A stretch of DNA of 64,000 bases from Chamaelirium japonicum (Eukaryota; Streptophyta; Magnoliopsida; Liliales; Melanthiaceae): NCBI GenBank assembly GCA_947650365.1, contig CANTAL010000002.1:2425501-2489500 (forward strand), read 5' to 3'. Shown one piece after another: positions 12,359 through 25,467 of this stretch. Under the pieces are notes generated by a model, which saw only the letters and a program-made list of their open reading frames with translations, made no database searches and was not told the origin of the DNA. Position numbers and translations under genes: made by a program. Numbering within the stretch: position 1 is the first letter of the stretch; each line of letters opens with the position of its first letter.

Positions 12359-12977
12359 CGTGCGAATGAATTAGAATGGATCATATGGTTGAGTAAGAAT
12401 GGATTGTACGAATGAAATAGAATAGATCGTATGAATGAATTAGAATGGATCATGCTAATGAATTAGAATTGATCGTACGAATGAATTAGAATAGATTATG
12501 CGAATGAATTAAAATGGATACATTCGTGCGAATGGATTAGAATGGATCGTATGAATGAATTAGAATGGATCGTATGAATTAGAATGGATCGTATGAATGA
12601 ATTAGAATGGATTGTATGAATGAAATAGAACGGATCGTACGAATGAATTAGAATGGATCGTGCGAATGAATTAGAATGGATCGTGCGAATGAGTAAGAAT
12701 GCATCGTACGAATGAAATAGAATGGATCGTATGAATGAATTAGATTGGATCGTATTAATGAATTAGAATGGATCGTACGAATGAATTAGAATAGATCGTA
12801 CGAATGAATTAGAATAGATACGAATGGATCGTATGAATGAATTAGAATGGATAGTATGAATGTATTAGAATGGATCGTACGAATGAATTAGAATGGATTG
12901 AATTAGAATGAATCGTACGAATGAATTAGAATGAATCATACCGTACGAATAAATTAGAATGGATCATATGAATGAAT
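12359..12977 (-). repeat. minus block, end of copy 2
   Basis: Matches 6951-7568 at an offset of 5408. At about 12976 it breaks into a short plus island, where the homology stops. Confidence 0.88.
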
Positions 12978-13016
12978 TCATTCGTACGATCCATTCTAAT
13001 TCATTCTACTTCATTC
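12978..13016 (+). repeat. plus island of under 2 monomers
   Basis: About 40 bp in the plus orientation inside minus repeats. It begins at GAATTCATTCG and ends CATTCGTACGAATG, so both edges are small palindromes. Confidence 0.8.
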
Positions 13017-14186
13017 GTACGAATGAAATAGAATAGATCGTACGAATGAATTAGAATGGATCGTATGAATGAATTAGAATGGATCGTACGAATGAATTAG
13101 AATGGATCGTACGAAGGAATTAGAATGGATCGTACGAATGAATTAGAATAGATCGTACGAATGAATTAGAATGGATACGAATGGATCGTATGAATGAATT
13201 AGAATGGATCGTACGAATGAAATAGAATGGATCGTAAGAAGGAATTAGAATGGATCATATGAATGAATTAGAATGGATCGTATGGATGAATTAGAATGGA
13301 TCGTGCGAATAAATTAGAATGGATCGTATGAATGAATTAGAATGGATCGTACGAATGAATTAGAATGGATCGTGCGAATGAATTAGAATGGATCGTACGA
13401 AGGAATTAGAATGGATAGTACGAATGAATTAGAATGGATACCTTCATGCAAATGAATTAGAATGGATCGTACGAATGTATCCATTCTAATTTGGATGGAT
13501 CGTACGAATGAATTAGAATGAATCATACCGTACGAATGAATTAGAATGGATCATATGAAGGAATTAGAATGGATCGTACGAATGAATTAGAATGGATCGT
13601 ATGAATGAATTAGAATGGATCGTACGAATGAATTAGAAAGGATACATTCGTGCGAATGAATTAGAATGGATCGTATGAGTGTGAATGAATTAGAATGGAT
13701 CGTGCGAATGAATTAGAATGGATCGTATTAATGAATTAGAATGGATCATGCGAATGAATTAGAATGGATCGTACGAATGAGTAAGAATGGATCGTGCGAA
13801 TGAATTAGAATGGATTGTACGAATGAATTAGAATGGATCGTACGAATGAATTAGAATAGATCGTACGAATGAATTAGAATGGATCGTGCGAATAAATTAG
13901 AATGGATCGTATGAATGAATTAGAATGGATCGTGCGAATGAATTAGAATGGATCGTACGAATGAATTAGAATGGATCATATGAATGAATTAGAATGGATC
14001 GTGCGAATGAATTAGAATGGATCGTACGAATGAATTAGAATAGGTTGTGCGAATGAATTAGAATCGATCGTACGAATGAATTAGAATGGATCGTACGAAT
14101 GAATTAGAATGGATCGTATGAATGAATTAGAATGGATCGTGCGAATGAATTAGAATGGATCGTACGAATGAAATAGAATGGATTCG
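13017..14186 (-). repeat. minus block
   Basis: It has a plus fragment of about 17 bp at about 13475-13491 and a GTATGAGTGTGAATG variant near 13675 that recurs near 38973, 42522 and 42980. It ends ATTCGCACGAATGTATCC. Confidence 0.88.
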
Positions 14187-15428
14187 CACGAATGTATCCA
14201 TTCTAATTCATTCGTACGATCCATTCTAATTCATTCGTACAATCCATTCTAATCATTCGCACGATCCATTCGCATTCACTCAAACGATCCATTCTAATTC
14301 ATTCATATGATCCATTCTAATTCATTCGCACGAATGTATCCATTCTAATTCATTCGTACGATCCATTCTAATTCATTCGTACGATCCATTCTTACTCATT
14401 TGTACGATCCATTCTAATTCATTCGTTCGATCCATTCTAATTCATTCGTACGATCCATTCTAATTCATTCGCACGATCCATTCTAATTCATTAGCATGAT
14501 CCATTCTAATTCATTCGTACGATCCATTCTAATTCATTTATACGATCCAATCTAATTCATTCATACGATCCATTCTAATTCTTTCGCACGAATGTATCCA
14601 TTCTAATTCATTCGCACAATCTATTTTAATTCATTCGTACGATCAATTCTAATTCATTAGCATGATCCATTCTAATTCATACGTATGATCTATTCTATTT
14701 CATTCGTACAATCCATTCTTACTCAATCGTATGATCCATTCTAATCCATTCGCACAATCTATTCTAATTCATTCGTACGATCCATTCTATTTCATTCGTA
14801 CGATCCATTCTAATTCATACGATCCATTCTATTTCATTCATACGATGCATTTTAATTCATTCGCACGATCCATTCTAATTCATTCATACGATCCATTCTA
14901 ATTCATTCGTACGATCCATTCTAATTTCTTCGTATGATCTATTCTAATTCCTTCGTACGATCCATTCTTACTCAATCGTATGATCCATTCTAATCCATTC
15001 GCACAATCTATTCTAATTCATTCATACGATCCATTCTAATTTATTCGCACGATCCATTCTAATTCCTTCGTATGATCCATTCTAATTCATTCGTACGATC
15101 CATTCTAATTCATTCGTACGATCCATTCTAATTCATGCGCACAATCTATTCTAATTAATTCGCACAATCTATTCTAATTCATTCGTACGATCCATTCTAA
15201 TTCATTCGCATGATCCATTCTAAATCATTCATACGATCCATTCTATTTCATTCGTACGATCCATTCTTACTCATTCGTACGATCCATTCTAATTCATTTG
15301 CACGAAGGTATCCATTCTAATTCCTTCGTACGATCCATTCTAATTCCTTCGTACGATCCATTCTAATTCATTCGTACGATCCATTCTAATTCATTCGTAA
15401 GATCCATTCTAATTCATTCGCACGATCC
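14187..15428 (+). repeat. plus block
   Basis: It includes ACTCAATCGTATG and ATCCATTCGCACAATC variants near 14720 and 14985. The TATTTC/TTACTC/AAGGTATCC string lies at about 15235-15350. Confidence 0.88.
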
Positions 15429-15976
15429 GAATGAATTAGAATGGATCGTACGAATGAATTAGAATGGATCGTATGAATGAATTAGAGTGGATCATATGAA
15501 TGAATTAAAATGGATCGTACGAATGAATTAGAATGGATACATTCATGCGAATGAATTAGAATGGATCGTGCGAATGCATTAGAATGGATCGTACGAATGA
15601 AATAGAATGGATCGTACGAATGAAATTGAATGGATTGTACGAATGAGATAGAATGGATCGTACGAATGAATTAGAATAGATTGTGCGAATGAATTAGAAT
15701 GGATCGTACGAATGAATTAGAATGGATCGTACGAATGAATTAGAATGGATCGTATGAATGAATTAGAATGGATCGTGCGAATAAATTAGAATGGATCGTA
15801 CGAATGAAATAGAATGGATACATTCGTGCGAATGAATTAGAATGGGTCATATGAATGAATTAGAATGGATCGTTTGAGTGAATGCGAATGGATCGTGTGA
15901 ATGAATTAGAATGGATTGTACGAATGAATTAGAATGGATCGTATGAATGAATTAGAATGGATACATTCGTGCGAAT
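15429..15976 (-). repeat. minus block
   Basis: The GTTTGAGTGAATGCG monomer is near 15870. It ends in the ATACATTCGTGCGAATCC junction. Confidence 0.88.
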
Positions 15977-16325
15977 CCATTCTATTTCATTCGTACGATC
16001 CATTCTAATTCTTTCGCACGATACATTCTAATTCATTCATACGATCCATTCTAATTCATTCGTACGATCCATTCTAATTCATTCGCACAATCTATTCTAA
16101 TTCATTCGTACGATCCATTTTAATTCATTCGCACAATCCATTCTAATTCATTCATACAATCCATTCTATTTCATTCGTACGATCCATTCTTACTCATTCG
16201 TACGATCCATTCTAATTCATTTGCACGAAGGTATCCATTCTAATTCATTCGTACTATCCATTCTAATTCCTTCGTACGATCCATTCTAATTCCTTCGTAC
16301 GATCCATTCTAATTCATTCATACGA
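15977..16325 (+). repeat. plus block
   Basis: It carries the TATTTC/TTACTC/AAGGTATCC/GTACTATCC string at about 16160-16280. It then turns over inside CATACGATTGAGTAAG. Confidence 0.88.
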
Positions 16326-18826
16326 TTGAGTAAGAATGGATTGTACGAATGAAATAGAATAGATCGTACGAATGAATAATAATGGATCATGCTAATGAAT
16401 TAGAATTGATCGTACGAATGAATTAGAATAGATTGTGCGAATGAATTAGAATGGATCATACGAATTAATTGGAATGGATACATTCGTGCGAATGAATTAG
16501 AATGGATCGTATGAATGAATTAGAGTGGATACATTCGTACAAATGGATTAGAATTGATCATACGAATGAATTAGAATGGATACATTCGTGCGAATGAATT
16601 AGAATGGATCGTTTGAATGAATTAGATTGGATCGTATGAATGAATTAGAATGGATTGTATGAATTAGAATGGATACCTTCGTGCAAATGAAATAGAATGG
16701 ATCGTACGAATGAATTAGAGTAGATTGTGCGAATGGATTAGAATGGATCATACGATTGAGTAAGAATGGATTGTACGAATGAAATAGAATAGATCGTACG
16801 AATGAATTAGAATGGATCGTACGAATGAATTAGAATGGATCGTTCGAATGAATTAGAATAGATTGTGCGAATGAATTAGAATGGATCGTATGAATGAATT
16901 AGAATGGATCGTACGAATGAATTAGAATGGATCGTACGAATGAATTAGAATGGATCGTAAGAATGAATTAGAATGGATCGTGCGAATGAATTAGAATGGA
17001 TCGTACGAATGAATTAGAATGGATCGTATGAATGAATTAGAATGGATCGTACGAATGAATTAGAATGGATACATTCGTGCGAATGAATTAGAATGGATCG
17101 TATGAATGCATTAGAATCGATCGTACGAATGAATTAGAATGGATCATGCGAATGAATTAGAATGGATCATGCGAATGAATTAGAATGGATCGTACGAATG
17201 AGATAGAATGGATCGTACGAATGAATTAGAATGGATCGTATGAATGAATTAGAATGGATCGTGCGAATGAATTAGAATGGATCGTACGAATGAATTAGAA
17301 TGGATCGTACGAAGGAATTAGAATGGATCGTACGAAGGAATTAGAATGGATCGTACGAAGGAATTAGAATGGATCGTACGAAGGAATTAGAATGAATAGT
17401 ACGAATGAATTAGAATGGATACCTTCGTGCAAATGAATTAAGATGGATCGTACGAATGAGTAAGAATGGATCGTACGAATGAAATAGAATGGATCGTATG
17501 AATGAATTAGAATGGATCGTGCGAATGAATTAGAATGGATCGTACGAATGAATTAGAATGGATACATTCGTGCGAATAAATTAGAATGGATCGTATGAAT
17601 GAATTAGAATCGATCGTACGAATGAATTAGAATGGATCCTGCGAATGAATTAGAATGGATCGTGCGAATGAAGCAGAATAGATTGTGCGAATGGATTAGA
17701 ATGGATCATACGATTGAGTAAGAAAGGATTATACGATTGAATTAGAATGAATTAGAATGGATTCATTCGTGCGAATGAATTAGAATGGATCATACGGTTG
17801 AGTAAGAATGGATTGTACGAATGAAATAGAATAGATCGTACGAATGAATTAGAATGGATCATGCAAATGAATTAGAATTGATCGTACGAATGAATTAGAA
17901 TAGATTGTGGGAATGAATTAGAATGGATCGTACGAATGAATTGGAATGGATACATTCGTGCGAATGAATTAGAATGGATCGTATGAATGAATTAGAGTGG
18001 ATACATTCATACAAATGAATTAGAATGGATCGTACGAATGAATTAGAATGGATACATTCGTGCGAATGAATTAGAATGGATCATATGAATGAATTAGAAT
18101 GGATCGTGCGAATGAAGCAGAATAGATTGTGCGAATGGATTAGAATGGATCATACGATTGAGTAAGAAAGGATTGTACGATTGAATTAGAATGAATTAGA
18201 ATGGATTCATTCGTGCGAATGAATTAGAATGGATCATACGGTTGAGTAAGAATGGATTGTACGAATGAAATAGAATAGATCATACGAATGAATTAGAATG
18301 GATCATGCAAATGAATTAGAATTGATCGTACGAATGAATTAGAATAGATTGTGCGAATGAATTAAAATGGATCGTATAAATGAATTAGAATGGATCGTAT
18401 GAATGAATTAGAATGGATCGTGCGAATGAATTAAAATGGATCATATGAATGAAATAGAATGGATCGTATGAATTAGAATGGATCGTACGAATGAATGAAA
18501 ATGGATTGTACGAATGAATTAGAATAGATTGTGCGAATGGATTAGAATGGATCATACGATTGAGTAAGAAAGGATTGTACGAATGAAATAGAATAGATCG
18601 TACGAATGAATTAGAATGGATCGTATGAATGAATTAGAATGGATCGTTCGAATGAATTAGAATAGATTGTGCGAATGAATTAGAATGGATCGTACGAATG
18701 AATTAGAATGGATCGTGCGAATAAATTAGAATGGATCGTATGAATGAATTAGAATGGATCATGCGAATGAATTAGAATATGGATCGTACGAAGGAATTAG
18801 AATGGATCGTACGAATGAATTTGAAT
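16326..18826 (-). repeat. long minus block, third relative
   Basis: About 109 monomers. The CCTTCGTGCAAATG landmarks near 16675 and 17421 correspond to 4507 and 5299 (offsets 12168 and 12122, a difference of 2 x 23). The GAAGCAGAATAG variant is at 17671 and again at 18115, marking an internal 444-bp duplication. Confidence 0.88.
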
Positions 18827-19815
18827 GTATCCTTTCTAATTCATTCGTACGATCCATTCTAATTCATTCGTACGATCCATTCTAATTCATTCGTACGATC
18901 CATTCTAATTCATTCGCACGATCCATTCTAATTCATTCGCACGATCCATTCTAATTTATTCATACAATCCATTCTAATTCTTTTGCACGAATGTATCCAT
19001 TCTAATTCATTCGTAAGATCCATTCTAATTCATTCGTACGATCCATTCTAATTCATTCGCACAATCCATTCTAATTCATTCACACTCATACGATCCATTC
19101 TAATTCATTCGCACGAATGTATCCTTTCTAATTCATTCGTACGATCCATTCTAATTCATTCGCACAATCTATTCTAATTCATTCGAACGATCCATTCTAA
19201 GTCATTCGTACGATCCATTCTAATTCATTCGTACGATCCATTCTAATTCATTCGCACGATCTATTCTATTTCATTCGTACGATCCATTCTAATTCATTCG
19301 CACGAATGTATCCATTTCAATTCATTCGTACGATCCATTCTAATTCATTCGCACAATCTATTCTAATTCATTCGTACGATCAATTCTAATTCATTCGCAC
19401 ATATCCATTCTAATTCAATTATACGATCCATTCTATTTCATTCGTACGATCCATTCTTACTCATTCGTACGATCCATTCTAATTCATTCGTACGATCCAT
19501 TCTAATTCATTCGTACGATCCATTCTAATTCATTCGCACAATCTATACGTTCCATTCTAATTCATTCGTAAGATCCATTCTAATTCATTCGCACGATCCA
19601 TTCTAATTCATTAATACGATCCAATCTAATTCATTCATACGATCTATTCTAATCCATTCGTATTCATTCGCACAATCTATTCTAATTCATTCATACGATC
19701 CATCCTAATTCATTCGCACGAATGTATCCATTCTAATTCATTCGTACAATCCATTCTATTTCATTCGTACGATCCATTCTTACTCATTCGTACGATCCAT
19801 TCTTACTCATTCGTA
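18827..19815 (+). repeat. plus block
   Basis: It opens with GTATCCTTTCTAATTC, a junction type also found near 35335, 51407, 61086 and 61552. It includes a shortened CAATCTATACGTTCC region near 19540 that has a relative near 46140. Confidence 0.88.
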
Positions 19816-21068
19816 CAAAGGAATTAGAATGGATCGTACGCAGGAATTAGAATGGTTTGTACGAAGGAATTAGAATGGATCGTACGAATGAATTAGAATG
19901 GATCGTACGCAGGAATTAGAATGGTTTGTACGAAGGAATTAGAATGGATCGTACGAATGAATTAGAATGGATACATTCGTGCGAATGAATTAGAATGGAT
20001 CGTACGAATGAGTAAGAATGGATCATACGAATGAAATAGAATGGATCGTACGGATAAATTAGAACGGATCGTGCGAATGAATTAGAATGGATCGTACGAA
20101 TGAGTAAGAATGGATCGTATGAATGAATTAGAATGGATCGTGCGAATAAATTAGAATGGATCGAACGAATGAATTAGAATGGATCATACGAATGAATTAG
20201 AATGGATCGTATGAATGAATTAGAATGGATCGTGCGAATGAATTAGAATGGATTATATGAATGAAATAGAATGGATTGTACGAATGAGATAGAATGGATC
20301 GTACGAATGAATTAGAATGGATAATTCATGCGAATGAATTAGAATGGATCATACAAATGAATTAGAATGGATTCATTCGTGTGAATGAATTAGAATGGAT
20401 CGTACGAATGAGTAAGAATGGATCGTACGAATGAATTAGAATGGATTGAATTAGAATGAATCGTACGAATGAATTAGAATGGATCATACGAATGAATTTG
20501 AATGGATCGTACGAATGAATTAGAATGGATTGAATTAGAATGAATCGTACGAATGAATTAGAATGAATCATACCGTACGAATGAATTAGAATGGATCATA
20601 TGAATGAATTAGAATGGATCGTATGAATGAATTAGAATGGATCGTGCGAATAAATTAGAATGGATCGTACGAATGAATTAGAATGGATCGTACGAATGAA
20701 TTAGTATGGATCGTACGAATGAATTAGAATGGATACATTCGTGCGAATGAATTAGAATGGATCATACGAATGAATTAGAGTTGATACATTCGTGTGAATG
20801 AATTAAAATGGATAATACGAATGAGTAAGAATGGATCGTAGAATTAGAATGGATCGTATGAATGAATTAGAATGGATACATACGAATGAATTAGAATGGA
20901 TCATCTGAATGAATTAGAATGGATCGTGCGAATGAATTAGAATGGATCGTACGAATAAATTAGAATGGATCGTACGAATGAATTAGAATGGATCGTAGTA
21001 ATGAATTAGAATGGATCCTACGAATGAATTAGAATAGATTGTGCGAATGAATTAGAATGGATCTGGAT
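19816..21068 (-). repeat. minus block
   Basis: Monomers of the GATTGAATTAGAATGAATCG type surround the CATACCGTACG marker near 20573. The GTAGTAATG and ATCCTACG pair at 20991-21020 leads into the 19-bp junction at 21059-21077. Confidence 0.88.
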
Positions 21069-22027
21069 CGTGTATCCATTCTAATTCATTCGTACGACCC
21101 ATTCTAATTCATTCGCACGATCCATTCTAATTCATTCGTACGATCCATTCTAATTCATTCATACGATTCATTCTAATTCAATCCATTCTAATTCATTCGT
21201 ACGATCGATTCTAATTTATTCATACGATCCATTCTAATTCATTCGTATGATCTATTCTATTTCATTCGTACAATCCATTCTTACTCAATCGTATGATCCA
21301 TTCTAATCCATTCGCACAATCTAGTCTAATTCATTCGTACGATCCATTCTAATTCATTCGTCCGATCCATTCAAATTCATTCGTACGATCTATTCTAATT
21401 CATTCGCACGATCCATTCTAATTCATTCGTACGATCCATTCTAATTCATTCGCACAATCTATTCTAATTCATTCGTACGATCCATTCTAATTCATTCGCA
21501 CGATCCATTCAAATTCATTCGCAGAATCTATTCTAATTCATTCGTACGATCCATTCTAATTCATTCGCACAATCCATTCTAATTCATTCATACGATCCAT
21601 TCTATTTCATTCGTACGATCCATTCTAATTCATTCGTACGATCCATTCTAATTCATTCGTACGATTCATTCTAATTCAATCCATTCTAATTCATTCGTAC
21701 GATCCATTACTCATTCGTACGATCCATTCTAATTCATTCGCACGAATGAAACCATTCTAATTCATTCGTATGATCCATTCTAATTTATTCGCATGAATGT
21801 ATCCATTCAAATTCATTCGTACAATCCATTCTAATTCATTCATATGATCCATTCTAATTCATTCGTATGATCTATTCTAATTCATTCGCACGAATGTATC
21901 CATTCTAATTCATTCGTACGATCCATTCTAATTCATTCGCACAATCTATTCTAATTCATTCATACGATCCATTCTAATTTATTCGCACGATCCATTCTAA
22001 TTCATTCATACGATCCATTCTAATTCG
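21069..22027 (+). repeat. plus block
   Basis: The first 260 bp (to CTAGTC at 21321) form a module repeated at 36267, 48013 and 63709. A shortened monomer, CGATCCATTACTCATTCG, lies near 21702. Confidence 0.88.
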
Positions 22028-23130
22028 TAGAATGGATCGTACGAATGAATTAGAATGGATACATTCGTGCGAATGAATTAGAATGGATTGTACGAATAAA
22101 TTAGAATGGATCGTACGAATGAATTAGAATATGGATCGTACGAAGGAATTAGAATGGATCGTACGAATGAATTAGAATGGATACATTCATGCGAAAGAAT
22201 TAGAATAGATCGTATGAATGAATTAGAATGGATCGTACGAAGGAATTAGAATAGATCATACGAAGAAATTAGAATGGATCGTACGAATGAATTAGAACTG
22301 ATTGTATGAATGAATTAGAATGGATCGTGTGAATGAATTAGAATGGACGTACGAATGAATTAGAATGGATTGTGCGAATGAATTAGAATGGATCATACGA
22401 ATGAAATAGAATGGATCGTACGGATGAATTAGAATGGATCATGCGAATGAATTAGAATGGATCGTACGAATGAGTAAGAATGGATCGTATGAATGAATTA
22501 GAATGGATCGTGCGAATGAATTAAAATTGATCGTATGAATGAAATAGAATGGATCGTATGAATTAGAATGGACCGTACGAATGAAATAGAATGGATCGTA
22601 CGAATGAATTAGAATAGATTGTGCGAATGGATTAGAATGGATCATACGATTGAGTAAGAATGGATTGTACGAATGAAATAGAATAGATCGTACGAATGAA
22701 TTAGAATGGATCGTATGAATGAATTAGAATAGATCGTGCGAATGAATTAGAATGGATCGTACGAATGAATTAGAATGGATCGTATGAATGAATTAGAATG
22801 GATCGTACGAATGAAATAGACTGGATTGTACAAATGAGATAGAATGGATCGTACGGATGAATTAGAATGGATACATTCATGCGAATGAATTAGAATGGAT
22901 CATACGAATGAATTAGAATGGATTCATTCGTGCGAAAGAATTAGAATGGATCGTACGAATGAGTAAGAATGGATCGTACGAATGAATTAGAATGGATTGA
23001 ATTAGAATGAATCGTACGAATGAATTAGAATGGATCGTACGAATGAATTAGAATGGATCGTATGAATGAATTAGAATGGATCGTGCGAATGAATTAGAAT
23101 GGATCGTACGAATGAAATTGAATGGATTCG
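22028..23130 (-). repeat. minus block
   Basis: Mixed GTACG, GTATG and GTGCG monomers with ATGAAATAG variants. It ends with AATGGATTCGCACGAATG. Confidence 0.88.
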
Positions 23131-23654
23131 CACGAATGTATCCATTCTAATTCATTCGTACGATCCGTTCTAATTCATTCGTACGATCCATTCGTACGAT
23201 CAATTCTATTTCATTCGTACGATCCATTCTAATTCATTCGCATGATCCATTCGCATTCACTCAAACGATCCATTCTAATTCATTCATATGATCCATTCTA
23301 ATTCATTCGCACGAATGTATCCATTCTATTTCATTCGTACGATCCATTCTAATTCATTCGTACGATCCATTCTAATTCATTCGCACAATCTATTCTAATT
23401 CATTAGTACGATCCATTCTAATTCATTCGTACGATCCATTCTAATTCATTCGTACGATCCATTCTAATTCATTCGTACGATCCATTCTAATTCATTCGCA
23501 CAATCTATTCTAATTCATTCGAACGATCCATTCTAATTCATTCGTACGATCCATTCTAATTCATTCGTACGATCTATTCTTTTTCATTCGTACAATCCAT
23601 TCTTACTCAATCATATGATCCATTCTAATCCATTCGCACAATCTACTCTAATTC
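23131..23654 (+). repeat. plus block
   Basis: The CACTCAAACG monomer is near 23260. From about 23402 its order matches about 29321 onward. It ends CTACTCTAATTCGAATGG. Confidence 0.88.
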
Positions 23655-23990
23655 GAATGGATCGTACGAATGAAATAGAATGGATTCGCACGAATGTATC
23701 TGAATGGATCGTACGAAGGAATTAGAATGGATCGTACGAAGGAATTAGAATGGATAGTACGAATAAATTAAAATGGATAGTACGAATGAATTAGAATGGA
23801 TACTACGAATGAATTAGAATGGATCGTACGAATGAATTAGAGTGGATCATATGAATGAATTAGAATGGATCGTATGAATGAATTAAAATGGATCGTGCGA
23901 ATGAATTAGAATGGATCATGCGAATGAATTAGAATGGATCGTACGAATGAATTAGAATGGGTCGTACGAATGAATTAGAATGGATACACG
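23655..23990 (-). repeat. minus block
   Basis: It contains a folded GATTCGCACGAATGTATC piece near 23685. It ends at the reverse 19-mer GGATACACGATCCAGATCC at 23982-24000. Confidence 0.88.
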
Positions 23991-24042
23991 ATCCAGATCC
24001 ATTCTAATTCATTCGCACAATCTATTCTAATTCATTCGTAGG
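23991..24042 (+). repeat. two-monomer plus island
   Basis: About 52 bp between the ACACGATCCAGATCC junction and CATTCGTAGGATCGTGCG. The same island recurs near 41320, 41830, 42025, 46770, 47212, 62495 and 62960. Confidence 0.88.
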
Positions 24043-24434
24043 ATCGTGCGAATGAATTAGAATGGATCGTGCGAATGAGTTAGAATGGATCGTACGAATG
24101 AATTAGAATGGATCGTACGAATGAATTAGAATGGATCGTACGAATGAATTAGAAAGGATACATTCGTACAAATGAATTAGAATGGATCGTACGAATGAAT
24201 TAGAGTAGATACATTCGTACAAATGAATTAGAATGGATCATACGAATGAATTAGTATGGATACATTCGTGCGAATGAAATAGAATAGATTCGTATGAATG
24301 AATTAGAATGGATCGTGCGAATGAATTAGAATGGATCGTACTTATGAATTAGAATGGGTCATACGAATGAAATAGAATGGATCGTACGAATGAATTAGAA
24401 TGGATCGTGCGAATGAATTAGAATGGATCTGGAT
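24043..24434 (-). repeat. minus block
   Basis: It includes AGAAAGGATACATTCGTACAAATG and two similar long monomers. It ends at the forward 19-mer at 24425-24443. Confidence 0.88.
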
Positions 24435-24725
24435 CGTGTATCCATTCTAATTCATTCGCACGATCCATTCTAATTCATTCGCACGATCCATTCTAATTCA
24501 TTCATACGATCCATTCTAATTCATTCATATGATCCACTCTAATTCATTCGTATGATCCATTCTAATTCATTCGTAGTATCCATTCTAATTCACTCGTACT
24601 ATCCATTCTAATTCATTCGTACTATCCATTCTAATTCCTTCGTATGATCCATTCTAATTCCTTCGTACGATCCATTCGGATACATTCATGCGAATCCATT
24701 CTATTTCATTCGTACGATCCATTCG
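24435..24725 (+). repeat. plus block with minus island
   Basis: A minus remnant of about 15 bp (GGATACATTCATGCG, about 24678-24692) interrupts it. Equivalent remnants sit near 37931 and 53358. Confidence 0.82.
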
Positions 24726-25334
24726 AATTAGAGTAGATTGTGCGAATGGATTAGAATGGATAATACGATTGAGTAAGAATGGATTGTACGAATGAAATAG
24801 AATAGATCGTACGAATGAATTAGAATGGATCGTACGAATGAATTAGAATGGATCGTTCGAATGAATTAGAATAGATTGTGCGAATGATTTAGAATGGATC
24901 GTACGAATGAATTAGAATGGATCGTACTAATGAATTAGAAAATAGAATGGATCGTATGAATGAATTAGAATGGATCGTGCGAATGAATTAGAATGGATCG
25001 TACGAATGAATTAGAATAGATTGTGCGAATGAATTAGAATGGATCGTGCGAATGAATTAGAATGGATCGTACGAATGAATTAGAATAGATTGTGCGAATG
25101 AATTAGAATGGATCGTACGAATGAATTAGAATGGATCATACGAATGAATTAGAATGGATCGTATGAATGAATTAGAATGGATCGTGCGAATGAATTAGAA
25201 TGGATCGTACGAATGAATTAGAATAGATTGTGCGAATGAATAAGAATAGATCATACGAAGAAATTAGAATGGATCGTACGAATGAATTAGAATGGATCGT
25301 ATGAATGAATTAGAATGGATACATTCGTGCGAAT
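24726..25334 (-). repeat. minus block
   Basis: It opens inside ATTCGAATTAGAGTAG and ends in the ATTCGTGCGAATCC junction. Confidence 0.88.
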
Positions 25335-25467
25335 CCATTCTATTTCATTCGTACGATCCATTCTAATTCATTCGCACGATCCATTCTTACTCATTCGTAC
25401 GATCCATTCTAATTCATTCATAAGATCTATTCTAATTCATTCGTACGATCCATTCTAATTCATTCCA
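25335..25467 (+). repeat. short plus block
   Basis: About six monomers, closing in the disordered string ATTCCATGCGAATGAATACG. Confidence 0.82.

Larger units (their letters stand above)
7960..12976. repeat. 5.5-kb higher-order unit, copy 2
   Basis: It keeps the order of strand blocks and junction types of copy 1, so the duplication came after those inversions. It is about 184 bp shorter in the long minus block. It stops where the small plus island at 12978 begins. Confidence 0.88.

Noticed and set aside
20362-20571. Minus-strand open frame of 69 codons
   Set aside because: The same repeat peptide. It is open only because a TTACTC monomer and 15-bp monomers shift the phase past TAA.
22439-22645. 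Minus-strand open frame of 68 codons
   Set aside because: Repeat peptide kept open by TATTTC and TTACTC monomers in phase; it begins and ends within the satellite.
23982-24042. Transposon with terminal inverted repeats at the 19-bp junctions
   Set aside because: The 19-mer sits at single strand switches, with no coding sequence or target-site duplication between copies. The inverted flanks are simply satellite on the other strand.
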